From assembly GCF_006439025.1 (NCBI RefSeq), contig NZ_RCYZ01000001.1:930001-994000 (forward strand): a stretch of DNA of 64,000 nt. The letters run 5' to 3'. The position numbers and the translations under genes were made by a program. Every line of letters begins with the position of its first letter. Within the stretch, counting starts at the first letter, position 1. The notes under the pieces were generated by a model, which made no database searches, was not told where the DNA came from, and saw only the letters and a program-made list of their open reading frames with translations. Shown here piece by piece: positions 9,193-19,004 of the stretch. The DNA comes from Hymenobacter nivis (lineage in GTDB: Bacteria > Bacteroidota > Bacteroidia > Cytophagales > Hymenobacteraceae).

Positions 9193-10893
<1,701 letters not shown>

Positions 10894-10917
10894 TCAGAAA
10901 TTTTTTTCTGCTAAAAC

Positions 10918-10947
10918 TTGCCTACAAACAAACCAGTCGTACATTTG
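10918..10947 (+). promoter_or_regulatory. Promoter for tRNA-Gln
   Basis: TTG at 10918-10920, exactly 19 nt, then TACATTTG at 10940-10947: a full match to the Bacteroidota sigma-ABfr-type consensus. The tRNA 5' end is 33 nt downstream. The rest of the divergent 10.70-10.98 kb interval holds this promoter and that of atpD but no gene. Confidence 0.8.
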
Positions 10948-10979
10948 CAGTCCCAAACGGCCACAAGCCCGCGGGAAAT

Positions 10980-11052
10980 TGTCCGATGGTGTAACCGGCA
11001 ACACGCTTGATTTTGATTCAAGAAAGTCCAGGTTCGAGCCCTGGTCGGACAA
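10980..11052 (+). tRNA. tRNA-Gln (anticodon TTG)
   Basis: The cloverleaf is complete: acceptor TGTCCGA (10980-10986) pairs with TCGGACA (11045-11051); the D arm contains GTAACCGGCAAC; anticodon stem CTTGA/TCAAG encloses loop TTTTGAT with anticodon TTG; the T arm is CCAGG-TTCGAGC-CCTGG; the discriminator base is A. CCA is not encoded. It reads CAA (and CAG by wobble) codons. It stands alone with its own promoter and terminator upstream of prs. Confidence 0.95.
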
Positions 11053-11078
11053 CGACAAAGCTCACGTACTAACTGCGC

Positions 11079-11126
11079 AAGGCGCTGGCTTCTCTTTCCA
11101 GAGAGGTCAGCGCCTTTCGCTTTTTA
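11079..11126 (+). terminator. Terminator after tRNA-Gln
   Basis: AAGGCGCTG (11079-11087) pairs with CAGCGCCTT (11108-11116), and a T-rich tail (TTTCGCTTTTT) follows. It suggests the tRNA is a separate transcript from prs. Confidence 0.65.
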
Positions 11127-11192
11127 CCCCCGCCGGGGCCCTGCCCGGCACCGCCCCGCTCCTACGCGCATTCAACCAGCCCATTACCTCCC

Positions 11193-12119
11193 ATGAAGCA
11201 AGTCAGAATTTTTGCCGGTAGCGCCTCCAGCGCCCTGGCCGAACGCATTGCCGCGGCCTACGGCCAATCCCTGGGCGACCTCACCCTCCAGCGCTTTGCC
11301 GACACCGAAATGGGCCCCAGCTTCAACGAGAGTGTGCGCGGCTGCGAGGTATTCCTCATCCAGAGCACCTACCCGCCCGCCGAAAACCTGATGGAGCTGA
11401 TGCTGATGGTGGACGCGGCCAAGCGCGCCTCGGCCCACAAGGTGAACATTGTGATGCCCTACATGGGCTACGCCCGGCAAGACCGCAAGGACAAGCCCCG
11501 CGTGAGCATCGGGGCCAAGGTGGTGGCCAACATCATCCAGAGCGTGGGCACCGACCGGCTGATGACCTGCGAGCTGCACGCGGGCCAGATTCAGGGCTTT
11601 TTTGACATTCCGGTGGACCACCTCGACGGGGCCACCGTGACGGCGCCCTACATCAAGTCGCTGAACCTGGAGAACCTCATCTTCGCCTCACCCGACGTGG
11701 GCGGCGTGGTGCGCACCCGGGCGTTTGCCAAAAAGTTCGGGGCCGAAATCGTGGTCTGCGACAAGACGCGCCTGCGGGCCAACGAGATTGCCTCGATGCA
11801 GGTGATCGGCGACGTGACGGGCATGAACGTGGTGCTGGTGGACGACATGGTGGACACGGCCGGCACCATCTGCAAGGCCGCCGACCTGCTGATGGAGCGC
11901 GGGGCCCTCTCGGTGCGCGCCGTCATCACGCACCCGCTGCTCAGCGGCCCGGCCCACGAGCGCATCCGCGCCAGCGCCCTCACCGAGCTGGTGGTGACGG
12001 ACACGATTCCGCTACAACAGGAGAACGACAAAATCCGGGTGATTTCGGTGGGCGACCTTTTTGCCCACGCCATCCGCAACGTGGTGACGCACGAGAGCAT
12101 CAGCTCGCTGTTTGTGTAA
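11193..12119 (+). CDS. prs: Ribose-phosphate pyrophosphokinase
   Basis: 308 aa, normal length. Makes PRPP from ribose 5-phosphate and ATP, feeding purine, pyrimidine, His, Trp and NAD synthesis in the cytosol. Visible motifs: the N-terminal FAGSAS segment, the flexible loop YARQDRKDKPRVSIGAK, the LHAGQIQGFFDIPVDHL segment, and the PRPP-binding site VLVDDMVDTAGTI around Asp217. The ATG at 11193 gives the usual N-terminus. In many bacteria prs is followed directly by rplY (ctc) and pth; here those two genes lie 5.5 kb downstream, suggesting insertion into an ancestral cluster. Confidence 0.97.
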   Translation: MKQVRIFAGSASSALAERIAAAYGQSLGDLTLQRFADTEMGPSFNESVRGCEVFLIQSTYPPAENLMELMLMVDAAKRASAHKVNIVMPYMGYARQDRKDKPRVSIGAKVVANIIQSVGTDRLMTCELHAGQIQGFFDIPVDHLDGATVTAPYIKSLNLENLIFASPDVGGVVRTRAFAKKFGAEIVVCDKTRLRANEIASMQVIGDVTGMNVVLVDDMVDTAGTICKAADLLMERGALSVRAVITHPLLSGPAHERIRASALTELVVTDTIPLQQENDKIRVISVGDLFAHAIRNVVTHESISSLFV

Positions 12120-12131
12120 TTGTGTAACACA

Positions 12132-12186
12132 GTAAACGGATAGGGCCCCGGCCGGCAATTAGCCAGCCGGGGCCCTATCCGTTTAC
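12132..12186 (+). terminator. Terminator of prs, 25-bp stem
   Basis: 12132-12156 pairs with 12162-12186 with one G-U pair and a 5-nt loop (AATTA). The stem contains the GGGCCCC motif. Confidence 0.75.
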
Positions 12187-12282
12187 CAGCACGCGCTTTG
12201 CTTGCTTTTTAAGCGGCTATCGTGGCCAAGCTCGTCGGTTTGCCGTTAAATGAGGGTACTGCCTCACTCTTTTAGCTTGTTC

Positions 12283-12675
12283 ATGTCCATCCAACCCAAA
12301 ACCAAGGGCCTGGCGCACGTCGCCCTGCGCACCACCGATTTTGCCCGCGCCAAAGCCTTTTACCACGATCTGCTGGGCCTGCCGATAGCGCTCGAAACAC
12401 CTGAGATCCTGGGCTTTCTGGTGGGGTCTACGTTCATCGGCTTCAAGCAGGCGGCGCCGACTTACCCCGGCGGCGGCACCTTCACGCCCTTCAACGTGGG
12501 CCTCGACCACATCGCCATTGCCTGCGAAGACGAGGCTGAGCTGCACCGCGTGGCCGATGCCTTGCAGGCGGCCGGCGTCGAGAACACCGGCGTCAAGGTG
12601 GACACCGTGAAGCCCATGAAGTACGTGGCCTTTAAAGACCCCGACCGCATTTCCTGGGAGTTTTACATGGTGTAA
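12283..12675 (+). CDS. VOC (glyoxalase/bleomycin-resistance fold) family protein
   Basis: 130 aa starting at MSIQPKTKGLAHVAL; an in-frame ATG 33 nt upstream gives an atypical hydrophobic extension, so the inner start is preferred. Two beta-alpha-beta-beta-beta modules are visible: LAHVALRTTDFARAKAFYHDLLGLP at the N-terminus and GLDHIAIACEDEAELHRVADAL in the second half, ending PDRISWEFYMV. His and Glu in these modules are likely metal ligands. The family includes glyoxalase I, dioxygenases and resistance proteins; the substrate cannot be told from sequence. Monocistronic, with its own 26-bp hairpin terminator. Confidence 0.85.
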   Translation: MSIQPKTKGLAHVALRTTDFARAKAFYHDLLGLPIALETPEILGFLVGSTFIGFKQAAPTYPGGGTFTPFNVGLDHIAIACEDEAELHRVADALQAAGVENTGVKVDTVKPMKYVAFKDPDRISWEFYMV

Positions 12676-12704
12676 AGCGCCGCTGGTTCGCCCCGCATCA
12701 GGGG

Positions 12705-12758
12705 CCCCCAAAGCAGAAGAAGCCCGGCCAGATGGCCGGGCTTCTTCTGCTTTGGGGG
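12705..12758. terminator. Terminator of the VOC gene, 26-bp perfect hairpin
   Basis: 12705-12730 is the exact reverse complement of 12733-12758 with only 2 nt between the arms. It sits between convergent genes, next to a second, separate hairpin for katG. Confidence 0.75.
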
Positions 12759-12818
12759 GATGGGTAGAGAACGGCTGAAACCGTATTTTTCTCGGATATA
12801 AAACCAAGGTTTCCCCTT

Positions 12819-12864
12819 AACCAAAAGAGGAGCTGACCGCTATTGGCCAGCTCCTCTTTTGGTT
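12819..12864. terminator. Terminator of katG, 20-bp stem
   Basis: 12819-12838 pairs with 12845-12864 with a single wobble pair and a 6-nt loop; AACCAAAAGAGG flanks give T-rich output on the minus strand. Confidence 0.7.
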
Positions 12865-12881
12865 TGACTAATGCTTTAAAC

Positions 12882-15179
12882 TCAGATTTTTACGTCGTAG
12901 CGGTCGAGCATCATCACCTTGTCCCAGGCTTTCACAAAGGCTTTTACGAAGCGCTTGTGGCCGTCTTTGCCGGCGTACACTTCGGCTACCGAGCGCAGCT
13001 GGCTGTTGGAGCCAAACACGAGGTCGGCGCGGGTGGCGGTGTAGCGCTTTTCGCCCGTTTTGCGGTCGTCGAGCGTGAAGGTCATGGCCTGGCCGTCGGC
13101 TTTCGTCCAGTCGTAGTCGGTGCTGGTGAGCACGGTGAAGAAGTCGTTGGTGAGCACGCCCACGCGGTCGGTGAAGATGCCGTGCGCGGAGCCGTCGTGG
13201 TTGGCGTTCATGGCGCGCAGGCCGCCGGTGAGGGCCACCCACTCGGGCGAGGTCAGCGAGAGCAGGTGCGCCTTGTCGAGGAACATTTCCTCGGGGGCCA
13301 CGCCCTGCGCGATGCTGCTGAAATCCTTGTCCAAGTAGTTGCGGAAACCATCGGCCACCGGCTTGAGCCAGGTAAACATTTCAATGTCCGTCAGCTCCTG
13401 CGTGGTGTCGCGGCGGCCCGGGGTAAAGGGCACCTCGGTGGCCACGCCAGCATCGGCGGCCGCTTTTTCGAGTGCGGCGCAACCGCCCAGCACGATGAGG
13501 TCGGCGAGCGATACCTTTTTGCCGCCCGTCTGCTCCCCGTTGAACTGCTCCATCAGCGGGCGCAGGGCCGCGATGACGGGCACCGTGCGGCTGTTCACCG
13601 CCCAGTCTTTCTGGGGGGCCAGTGCCAGCCGCCCGCCGTTAGCACCGCCGCGCTTGTCGCTGCTGCGGTGCGTGACGGCGGCCGAGAAGGCCGTGTACAC
13701 CAAGTCAGACACCGAAACGCCGGTGGCCAGAATGCGCTCCTTCAGGGTTTTCACGTCGGCGGCATCCACCAGGGCGTAGTCGGCCACCGGAATGGGGTCT
13801 TGCCACAGCAGGTCGTTCTCGTTCACCTTTTCGGGGCCGAGGTAGCGCTCGCGGGGGCCCATATCGCGGTGGGTCAGCTTGTACCAAGCCTTGGAAAACG
13901 CCTGGGTGAAGGCGTCGAAGTCACCGAGGAACTTCTCGCACACCTTGCGGTATTCGGGGTCTACCTTGAAGGCGATGTCGGTCGTCATCATCATCAGGGC
14001 GTTCATCTGGCCGGGGATGTGCGCGTCGGGCGTCTTGGGGGCGTCCGGGTCGGTGGGGGTCCACTGCAGGGCGCCGGCCGGGCTTTTCACCTGCTTCCAC
14101 TCGTACTTAAACAGGTTGGTGAGGTAGTCGTTGTCCCAGCGCGTGGGGTGGGGCGTCCAGCTGCCTTCAATGCCGTTGGTCATCGTGTTTTCGGCGTTGC
14201 CGCTGCCCTTGGGGTTGTGCCAGCCCAGGCCCATGGCCTCCATGGGTGCAATTTCGGGCGGAGCCCCAATTTTGGCGGCGGGCACCATGCCGTGGCTCTT
14301 GCCGAAGGCGTGGCCGCCGGCGATGAGGGCCACGGTTTCTTCGTTGTTCATGGCCATGCGCGAGAACGTCACGCGGATGTCGCGGGCCGAGCCCATCGGG
14401 TCGCCGTTGGCGTAGGGGCCCTCGGGGTTCACGTAGATGAGGGCCTGGTGCGAGGCGGCCAGCGGGTTTTCGAGGTCGTAGTCGGCGTCGCCGTTTTGGC
14501 CGCGCCAGCGCTTGTCGCGGCTCACCATGCTGTCAAACGAGTCAGCGGTTTTGAGGTCTTTCACTACCTCGGGGCCCCAATAGGTGCTGGTGTCGGCCTC
14601 CCAGGCATCGTGGCGGCCACCGGCAAAGCCGTAGGTGGGCAGGCCCATGATTTCGAGGGCGCAGTTGCCGGTGAGCACAATCAGGTCGGCCCACGAGAGG
14701 GAGGCGCCGTACTTCTGCTTGATGGGCCAGATGAGGCGGCGCGACTTATCGGTGTTGCCGTTATCCCACCAACTGTTGATGGGCGCAAAGCGCTGAAGCG
14801 CCTCGCCGGCGCCACCGCGGCCGTCGGCAATGCGGTAGGTGCCGGCCGAGTGCCAGGCCATCCGAATCATCTGGGGGCCGTAGTTATTGTAGTCCGAAGG
14901 CCACCAGTCGACCGAGGAAGTCAGGAAGCCTTTGATTTCCTGCTTCAGCTCTTCCAGGTTGATGGAATTGAAAGCCTCGGCGTAGTTGAAATCGTCGCCG
15001 AGCGGGTTGGCCTGCGGGCCGTTGTGGTGCAGCTGCTCCACTTGCAGGCGGTTGGGGTACCAGTCGGAGAGGGCGGGCGGGGTGCCGTCCACGCCGCCAA
15101 TGCGGTCGCCGCCAAACGGGCATTGGCCGGCCATTTCAAACGTTTTGGTGTCAGTCTTATCGGGGCTCATGTCTTTCAT
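12882..15179 (-). CDS. katG: Catalase-peroxidase
   Basis: 765 aa, full length, with the two tandem haem-peroxidase domains of class I KatG. Distal haem residues Arg106, Trp109 and His110 lie in [13 protein letters not shown]; the second member of the Met-Tyr-Trp adduct is Tyr in [14 protein letters not shown]; the proximal His is in [14 protein letters not shown]. It removes hydrogen peroxide by catalase and peroxidase activity in the cytoplasm. The second in-frame ATG, three codons in (MSPDKTD), is an equally plausible start. No OxyR-type regulator is adjacent. It is transcribed toward the VOC gene and has its own terminator. Confidence 0.97.
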   Translation of the reverse strand: MKDMSPDKTDTKTFEMAGQCPFGGDRIGGVDGTPPALSDWYPNRLQVEQLHHNGPQANPLGDDFNYAEAFNSINLEELKQEIKGFLTSSVDWWPSDYNNYGPQMIRMAWHSAGTYRIADGRGGAGEALQRFAPINSWWDNGNTDKSRRLIWPIKQKYGASLSWADLIVLTGNCALEIMGLPTYGFAGGRHDAWEADTSTYWGPEVVKDLKTADSFDSMVSRDKRWRGQNGDADYDLENPLAASHQALIYVNPEGPYANGDPMGSARDIRVTFSRMAMNNEETVALIAGGHAFGKSHGMVPAAKIGAPPEIAPMEAMGLGWHNPKGSGNAENTMTNGIEGSWTPHPTRWDNDYLTNLFKYEWKQVKSPAGALQWTPTDPDAPKTPDAHIPGQMNALMMMTTDIAFKVDPEYRKVCEKFLGDFDAFTQAFSKAWYKLTHRDMGPRERYLGPEKVNENDLLWQDPIPVADYALVDAADVKTLKERILATGVSVSDLVYTAFSAAVTHRSSDKRGGANGGRLALAPQKDWAVNSRTVPVIAALRPLMEQFNGEQTGGKKVSLADLIVLGGCAALEKAAADAGVATEVPFTPGRRDTTQELTDIEMFTWLKPVADGFRNYLDKDFSSIAQGVAPEEMFLDKAHLLSLTSPEWVALTGGLRAMNANHDGSAHGIFTDRVGVLTNDFFTVLTSTDYDWTKADGQAMTFTLDDRKTGEKRYTATRADLVFGSNSQLRSVAEVYAGKDGHKRFVKAFVKAWDKVMMLDRYDVKI

Positions 15180-15511
15180 AGGGTTCCTTCTGGGTTGTCA
15201 GCGTTGGGTGAGTGGTTGGGGGCGCAGTGTACTAGCAGAACCATTTTTTGGGCTAAAAAGTTGGTTTAGAAGCCGTATTTGGCCACTGCGGGGCCCTAAT
15301 GGCGGAGCAGCAAGCCGTTGCGCCTCGCCCGGCGCAGGGCCCCAGTGCCCTCAACGCCGGCGCGGCTTAGGATTTCCTTAGCCCGGGCTTAAGATTTGGT
15401 TAAGCCGGCCCGCGCCGGGCCGGGGCCCCGGCCCGGCCGCCCCGCCCCTACGCAGAAGGCCGCCCAACGCAACGTTGGGCGGCCTTTTCAATTAGCCAAA
15501 ACCTGGGGGCC
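15180..15511. other. 332-bp intergenic region without a gene
   Basis: It holds the upstream region of katG and the 3' flank of the hydrolase gene on the same strand. Apart from the hairpin at 15456-15486 and a GC-rich stretch built of GGGCC/GGCCC blocks around 15405-15440, I see no coding potential, RNA gene or clear promoter match. Confidence 0.5.
15456..15486. terminator. Hairpin terminator downstream of the CocE-type hydrolase
   Basis: AAGGCCGCCCAACG (15456-15469) pairs perfectly with 15473-15486 over a 3-nt loop. The stronger T tract is on the plus strand, so it may act in both directions. Confidence 0.6.
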
Positions 15512-17419
15512 CTATTGGGCGGGCGGCACGGCAGGCAGCACCTGCACGTCGAGGAAGCTGTCGCCGAACACGGTGTGGGTGGCCTTCACGTAGTCGCTCT
15601 CGGCGGCTTTGTAGGGGTTGGGCACGAAGGTCTGGGGGTTGCGGGCGATGAACGGGAACCAGGTGCTCTGCACCTGCACCATGATGCGGTGGCCCTTTTT
15701 AAAGGTGTGGAGCACGTCCTGCAAGCGGAAATCGACGGCCGTTTTCTGGCCTGCCACCATCGCCTCGGGCTTCTCGAAGCTGTTGCGGAAGCGGGCCGGC
15801 ATCACCTCCGAGCGCACCATTTGCCAGTAGTTGCTGAGCATGATGCTCTTGTTGGGCATGTAGGGGTTGTTGGGCTCGTCGGCCGGGTACACGTCGATGA
15901 GCTTCACCACCCAGTCGGCGTCGGTGCCCGAGGTGGCCACCTTCAGGTTGGCCATTATCTCGCCGCCCAGCGTCACGTCGTCGGCCAGCACGTCGGTTTG
16001 GTACACCAGCACGTCGGGGCGGCGGCCGGCGAAGCGCTGGTCCTCGCTCATGTAGTTGTGGGGCGTGAAGCCCATGGTCGTCGTCAGGTCCTCGGTGTAG
16101 GGCACAGGCTTGAGCGGGTCGCTCACGAAGGTGACGGGCCCCGGGGCCCCCGGCTGCTTATCCAGCTTGCCGTCGGGGCTCAGGTACAGCTTCTGGTGGG
16201 TAGCGGCGGCGGCGGGCCATTGCGCAAAGGTGTCCCACTGCTTCTTGCCCGTGTCGTAGAGGTAGGCCTCGGGCAGGCCTGAGTTCTTGTCGCCGTTGCC
16301 TTTCAGGAAATGGGCGAAAAACTTGGCCTCGATGTTTTTCTGGTAGAACGTGGCGATGCTGTCGCCGAAGTACACGTTGCTGTGCATGGTGTGGCCCGTC
16401 TCGCGCGACCAGCGGCCGTGGCCGAAGGGGCCCATTACCAGGGTGTTGTAGGTACCGGGGCTCTTCTTCTCGATGGCGTGGTAAATGGCCAGGGGGCCCC
16501 GCAGGTCTTCGGCGTCAAACCAGCCGCCCACGGTCATCACGGCGGGCTTCACGCCGGCGGCGTAGTGCTGGGGCAGGCCACGCTTCTGCCAAAACTCGTC
16601 GTAATTGGGGTGGTCGATGGTTTCCTGCCAGAAGAAATTGTTGGCGTAGTACTTATCCGCGTTCTTCAGGGGCCCCAGGTCCAACAAAAACTGGTAGCCG
16701 TCCTTGGCCGCGGGCTTGATGAGCTGCGCGTTGTACCAGGCCGTGCTGGTGGTGTCAGTTTTCTGCACCCCAAACACGGGGAACGTGAAAATGTACGACT
16801 CCAGGAACGCGCCGTTGTGGTGGAAATCGTCGAAGAAAAAGTCCGACACCGGGGCCTGGGGCGACGACGCCTTCAGGGCCGGGTGGTTGGAGAGGATGCC
16901 GGCGGCGGTGTAGAAGCCGGGGTACGAGATGCCCCACTGCCCCACGCGGCCGTTGTTGCTGGCCACCTTCTTCACCAGCCAGTCGATGGTGTCGTAGGTG
17001 TCCGAGCCCTCGTCCACGTCCTTCTTGCCCTTCTTCTTGTCGATGACGGGCGTCATGTTCGTCCAGGTGCCCTGGCTTTTCCAGCGGCCCCGCACGTCCT
17101 GGTACACAAAGATGTAGCCCTGCTTCATCATGGTTTCGGAGGGCCCCAGGCGGGCCGGAAACCGGGCGGGGCCGTAGGGCGCCACGCTGTAGCAGGTGCG
17201 CTGCATCACGATGGGGTACTTCTTGCCCGCGCTGGCATCCTTGGGCGTGTAAATGGCCGTGAACAGCTGCGTGCCGTCGCGCATGGGCACGTACACCTCT
17301 TGCTTGGTGTAGTGCGCCTGGGGGTAGGTGGCGGCCGCGGGGGCCGCCGCAGGGGCCTGGGCCAGCAGCGGGCCGCTGCCCAGGGCCAGCAGCCAGGCAA
17401 GAATACCGAATTGTTTCAT
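15512..17419 (-). CDS. Secreted CocE/NonD family hydrolase (S15-type acylase/peptidase)
   Basis: 635 aa beginning MKQFGILAWLLALGSGPLLAQ, a clear signal peptide; an upstream in-frame start would place 11 residues before it. Alpha/beta hydrolase core: oxyanion region MQRTCYSVAPYG, nucleophile elbow GQWGISYPGF (G-x-S-Y-x-G, typical of cocaine esterase and glutaryl-7-ACA acylases), then MTVGGWFDAEDLRG and GPFGHGRW, which provide likely catalytic Asp and His. The C-terminal part from about residue 420 is the jelly-roll X-Pro dipeptidyl-peptidase domain (LVYQTDVLADDVTLGGEIMANLKVATSGTDADWVVKLIDVYP). It hydrolyses an ester or amide outside the cytoplasm; the substrate is unknown. Confidence 0.9.
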   Translation of the reverse strand: MKQFGILAWLLALGSGPLLAQAPAAAPAAATYPQAHYTKQEVYVPMRDGTQLFTAIYTPKDASAGKKYPIVMQRTCYSVAPYGPARFPARLGPSETMMKQGYIFVYQDVRGRWKSQGTWTNMTPVIDKKKGKKDVDEGSDTYDTIDWLVKKVASNNGRVGQWGISYPGFYTAAGILSNHPALKASSPQAPVSDFFFDDFHHNGAFLESYIFTFPVFGVQKTDTTSTAWYNAQLIKPAAKDGYQFLLDLGPLKNADKYYANNFFWQETIDHPNYDEFWQKRGLPQHYAAGVKPAVMTVGGWFDAEDLRGPLAIYHAIEKKSPGTYNTLVMGPFGHGRWSRETGHTMHSNVYFGDSIATFYQKNIEAKFFAHFLKGNGDKNSGLPEAYLYDTGKKQWDTFAQWPAAAATHQKLYLSPDGKLDKQPGAPGPVTFVSDPLKPVPYTEDLTTTMGFTPHNYMSEDQRFAGRRPDVLVYQTDVLADDVTLGGEIMANLKVATSGTDADWVVKLIDVYPADEPNNPYMPNKSIMLSNYWQMVRSEVMPARFRNSFEKPEAMVAGQKTAVDFRLQDVLHTFKKGHRIMVQVQSTWFPFIARNPQTFVPNPYKAAESDYVKATHTVFGDSFLDVQVLPAVPPAQ

Positions 17420-17536
17420 GGGCAAGGGGTTAGGGATGGAGAATGAGGGCAAACAACCAGGGCCGCGGCGGGGCCCCGCGGGCGGGGGCCCTACTTATAT
17501 GTGGCCCCGGGGGTAGCAAATCTAGCAGCGATTCCG

Positions 17537-17544
17537 TACCTTTG
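17537..17544 (+). promoter_or_regulatory. Probable -7 element upstream of rplY
   Basis: TACCTTTG matches TAnnTTTG and lies 66 nt before the rplY ATG. No good TTG is seen 19 nt upstream, so this is a half match only. Confidence 0.4.
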
Positions 17545-17610
17545 CGCCCCGTTTGGGGCTGATTGTCAGCCCGGGCGGAATTCTTATTCCATTTCCCAAA
17601 AACTTCTTTT

Positions 17611-18183
17611 ATGAAAAGCCTCGAGATTGTAGGGTTTAAAAGAGCGAATCTCGGTAAGACGGATGCCAAGGCCCTGCGCCTGGATTCGCAAGTGCCGTGC
17701 GTATTGTATGGCGGTACCGAGACGGTGCACTTTTCGGTGCCCGCCATTCTGTTCCGCGAGCTGCTGTACACCCCCGAAGCCCACATCGTGGACTTGAACG
17801 TGGAAGGCACGCACTACCGCGCCATTGTGCAGGATTCGCAGTTCCACCCGGTGAACGAAATGCTGCTGCACGTCGATTTCCTGGAGCTGGAAGACGGCAA
17901 AGAAGTGAAAATGGACATTCCGATCAAGTACGTGGGCGTGTCGCCGGGCGTGCTGGCCGGTGGCAAGCTGGTGAGCGTGCTGCGCAAGCTGAAAGTGAAA
18001 GCCACGGCTGAGAACCTCCCCGACTACGTGGAAGTGAACATCAGCGGCATGGAGCTGGGCAAATCGATCAAGGTGTCGGCCGTGGAGACCAACAACTTCA
18101 CCATCCTCACCAACCCCCTGGCCCCGATTGCCACCATCACCATCCCGCGCGCCCTGAAAGGCGAGCTGGCCGGCAACAAGTAA
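17611..18183 (+). CDS. rplY: 50S ribosomal protein L25, long (TL5/Ctc) form
   Basis: 190 aa from MKSLEIVGFKRANLGKTDAK; the in-frame ATG 48 nt upstream is ignored because the family begins here and the TAnnTTTG element lies close by. The N-terminal 5S-rRNA-binding domain covers about 1-90 (VPCVLYGG, YRAIVQDSQFHPVNEMLLHVDF) and the C-terminal TL5 domain about 95-185 (VPIKY-type strand, GGKLVSVLRKLKVKATAENLPDYVEVNISGMELG). Binds 5S rRNA in the large subunit's central protuberance. It lies directly before pth, an order conserved in many bacteria. Confidence 0.95.
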   Translation: MKSLEIVGFKRANLGKTDAKALRLDSQVPCVLYGGTETVHFSVPAILFRELLYTPEAHIVDLNVEGTHYRAIVQDSQFHPVNEMLLHVDFLELEDGKEVKMDIPIKYVGVSPGVLAGGKLVSVLRKLKVKATAENLPDYVEVNISGMELGKSIKVSAVETNNFTILTNPLAPIATITIPRALKGELAGNK

Positions 18184-18198
18184 AATCACTGATTTGAG

Positions 18199-18359
18199 CT
18201 GATTAACCGTGATTTCGCTGAATCAAGCGGAGTTTGGGAAATCAGTCGAAAAAGGCGCTTCTCCGGAAGCGCCTTTTTCTTTGTCAGGCATTTCCTCTTT
18301 TCATTCCGCCCGCAATCCGTTTCCGTCCGTGGTCAATCCGCGAAATCACGGTTAATCAG
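18199..18359. repeat. 20-bp inverted repeat flanking the rplY terminator
   Basis: 18199-18218 is the exact reverse complement of 18340-18359. A terminator hairpin sits between the arms. The arms carry the ATTAACCGTGATTT word. Confidence 0.6.
18249..18278 (+). terminator. Terminator of rplY
   Basis: AAAAAGGCGCTTC (18249-18261) pairs with GAAGCGCCTTTTT (18266-18278) over 4 nt. rplY and pth are therefore possibly separate transcripts despite their adjacency. Confidence 0.75.
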
Positions 18360-18370
18360 TTTAATCAGCG

Positions 18371-18937
18371 ATGAAGATTTTAGTCCTTGCCCTGGGCAAC
18401 ATCGGCCCCGAATATGCCGACACGCGCCACAACATCGGGTTCATGGTGGCCGATTACATGGCCGCCAAATTCGACGCGCCCCGGTTTGCGGTGGGCCGCC
18501 ACGCCTTCACCACCGAAATCAAAAGCAAGGGCCACACCTACGTCCTCGTCAAGCCCACCACCTTCATGAACCTGAGCGGCAAAGCTGCCGCGCACTGGCT
18601 CAGCACGTTGAAGATTCCAGTCGAGAACATGGTCGTCGTGACCGACGACCTGGCCCTGCCTTTCGGCAAGCTGCGCCTCAAGGGCCAGGGCTCGGCCGGG
18701 GGCCACAACGGCCTCAAGGACATCCAGGCCACGCTGGGCACCGACGTGTACGCGCGCCTGCGCTTCGGCGTCGACGCCAACTTCCCCAAGGGCCGGCAGA
18801 TCGATTACGTGCTCGACCCGTTCAGCGCCGACGAGCGCATTGAGCTGCCCACCCGCATCGAGAAAGCCGCTGATGCTATACTAGCGTTTGGGGCCCTGGG
18901 CTTAGAGCGCGCCATGAACGTGGTGAACGTGAAATAG
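18371..18937 (+). CDS. pth: Peptidyl-tRNA hydrolase
   Basis: 188 aa. It frees tRNA from peptidyl-tRNA that drops off the ribosome. Catalytic His20 lies in GNIGPEYADTRHNIGFMV, with the conserved Asn10 before it; the other family signatures are KPTTFMNLSGKAA and VVTDDLALPFGKLRLKGQGSAGGHNGLKDI. The ATG at 18371 gives the standard start MKILVLALGNIG. The stop codon (18935-18937) lies inside a 60-bp perfect palindrome, so mRNA folding could overlap the last codons. Confidence 0.97.
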   Translation: MKILVLALGNIGPEYADTRHNIGFMVADYMAAKFDAPRFAVGRHAFTTEIKSKGHTYVLVKPTTFMNLSGKAAAHWLSTLKIPVENMVVVTDDLALPFGKLRLKGQGSAGGHNGLKDIQATLGTDVYARLRFGVDANFPKGRQIDYVLDPFSADERIELPTRIEKAADAILAFGALGLERAMNVVNVK

Positions 18938-18991
18938 CGAATGGGGCCCCGCGGTGCGCAATTGCGCACCGCGGGGCCCCATTCGCTATTT
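18932..18991. terminator. 60-bp perfect palindrome over the pth stop codon; probable bidirectional terminator
   Basis: Bases 18932-18961 are the exact reverse complement of 18962-18991, with no spacer (centre GCGCAATTGCGC). It overlaps the stop codon of pth and ends 14 nt before the end of convergent metG. It contains GGGGCCCC in each arm. Confidence 0.75.
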
Positions 18992-19004
18992 ATTAATTAC
19001 CCTA

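Noticed and set aside
12843..15269. An 808-codon open frame on the plus strand, opposite katG
   Set aside because: It is antisense to katG in the frame where GC-rich codons leave no stops; its composition (His/Gly/Val-rich) fits a shadow, and katG has full family motifs.
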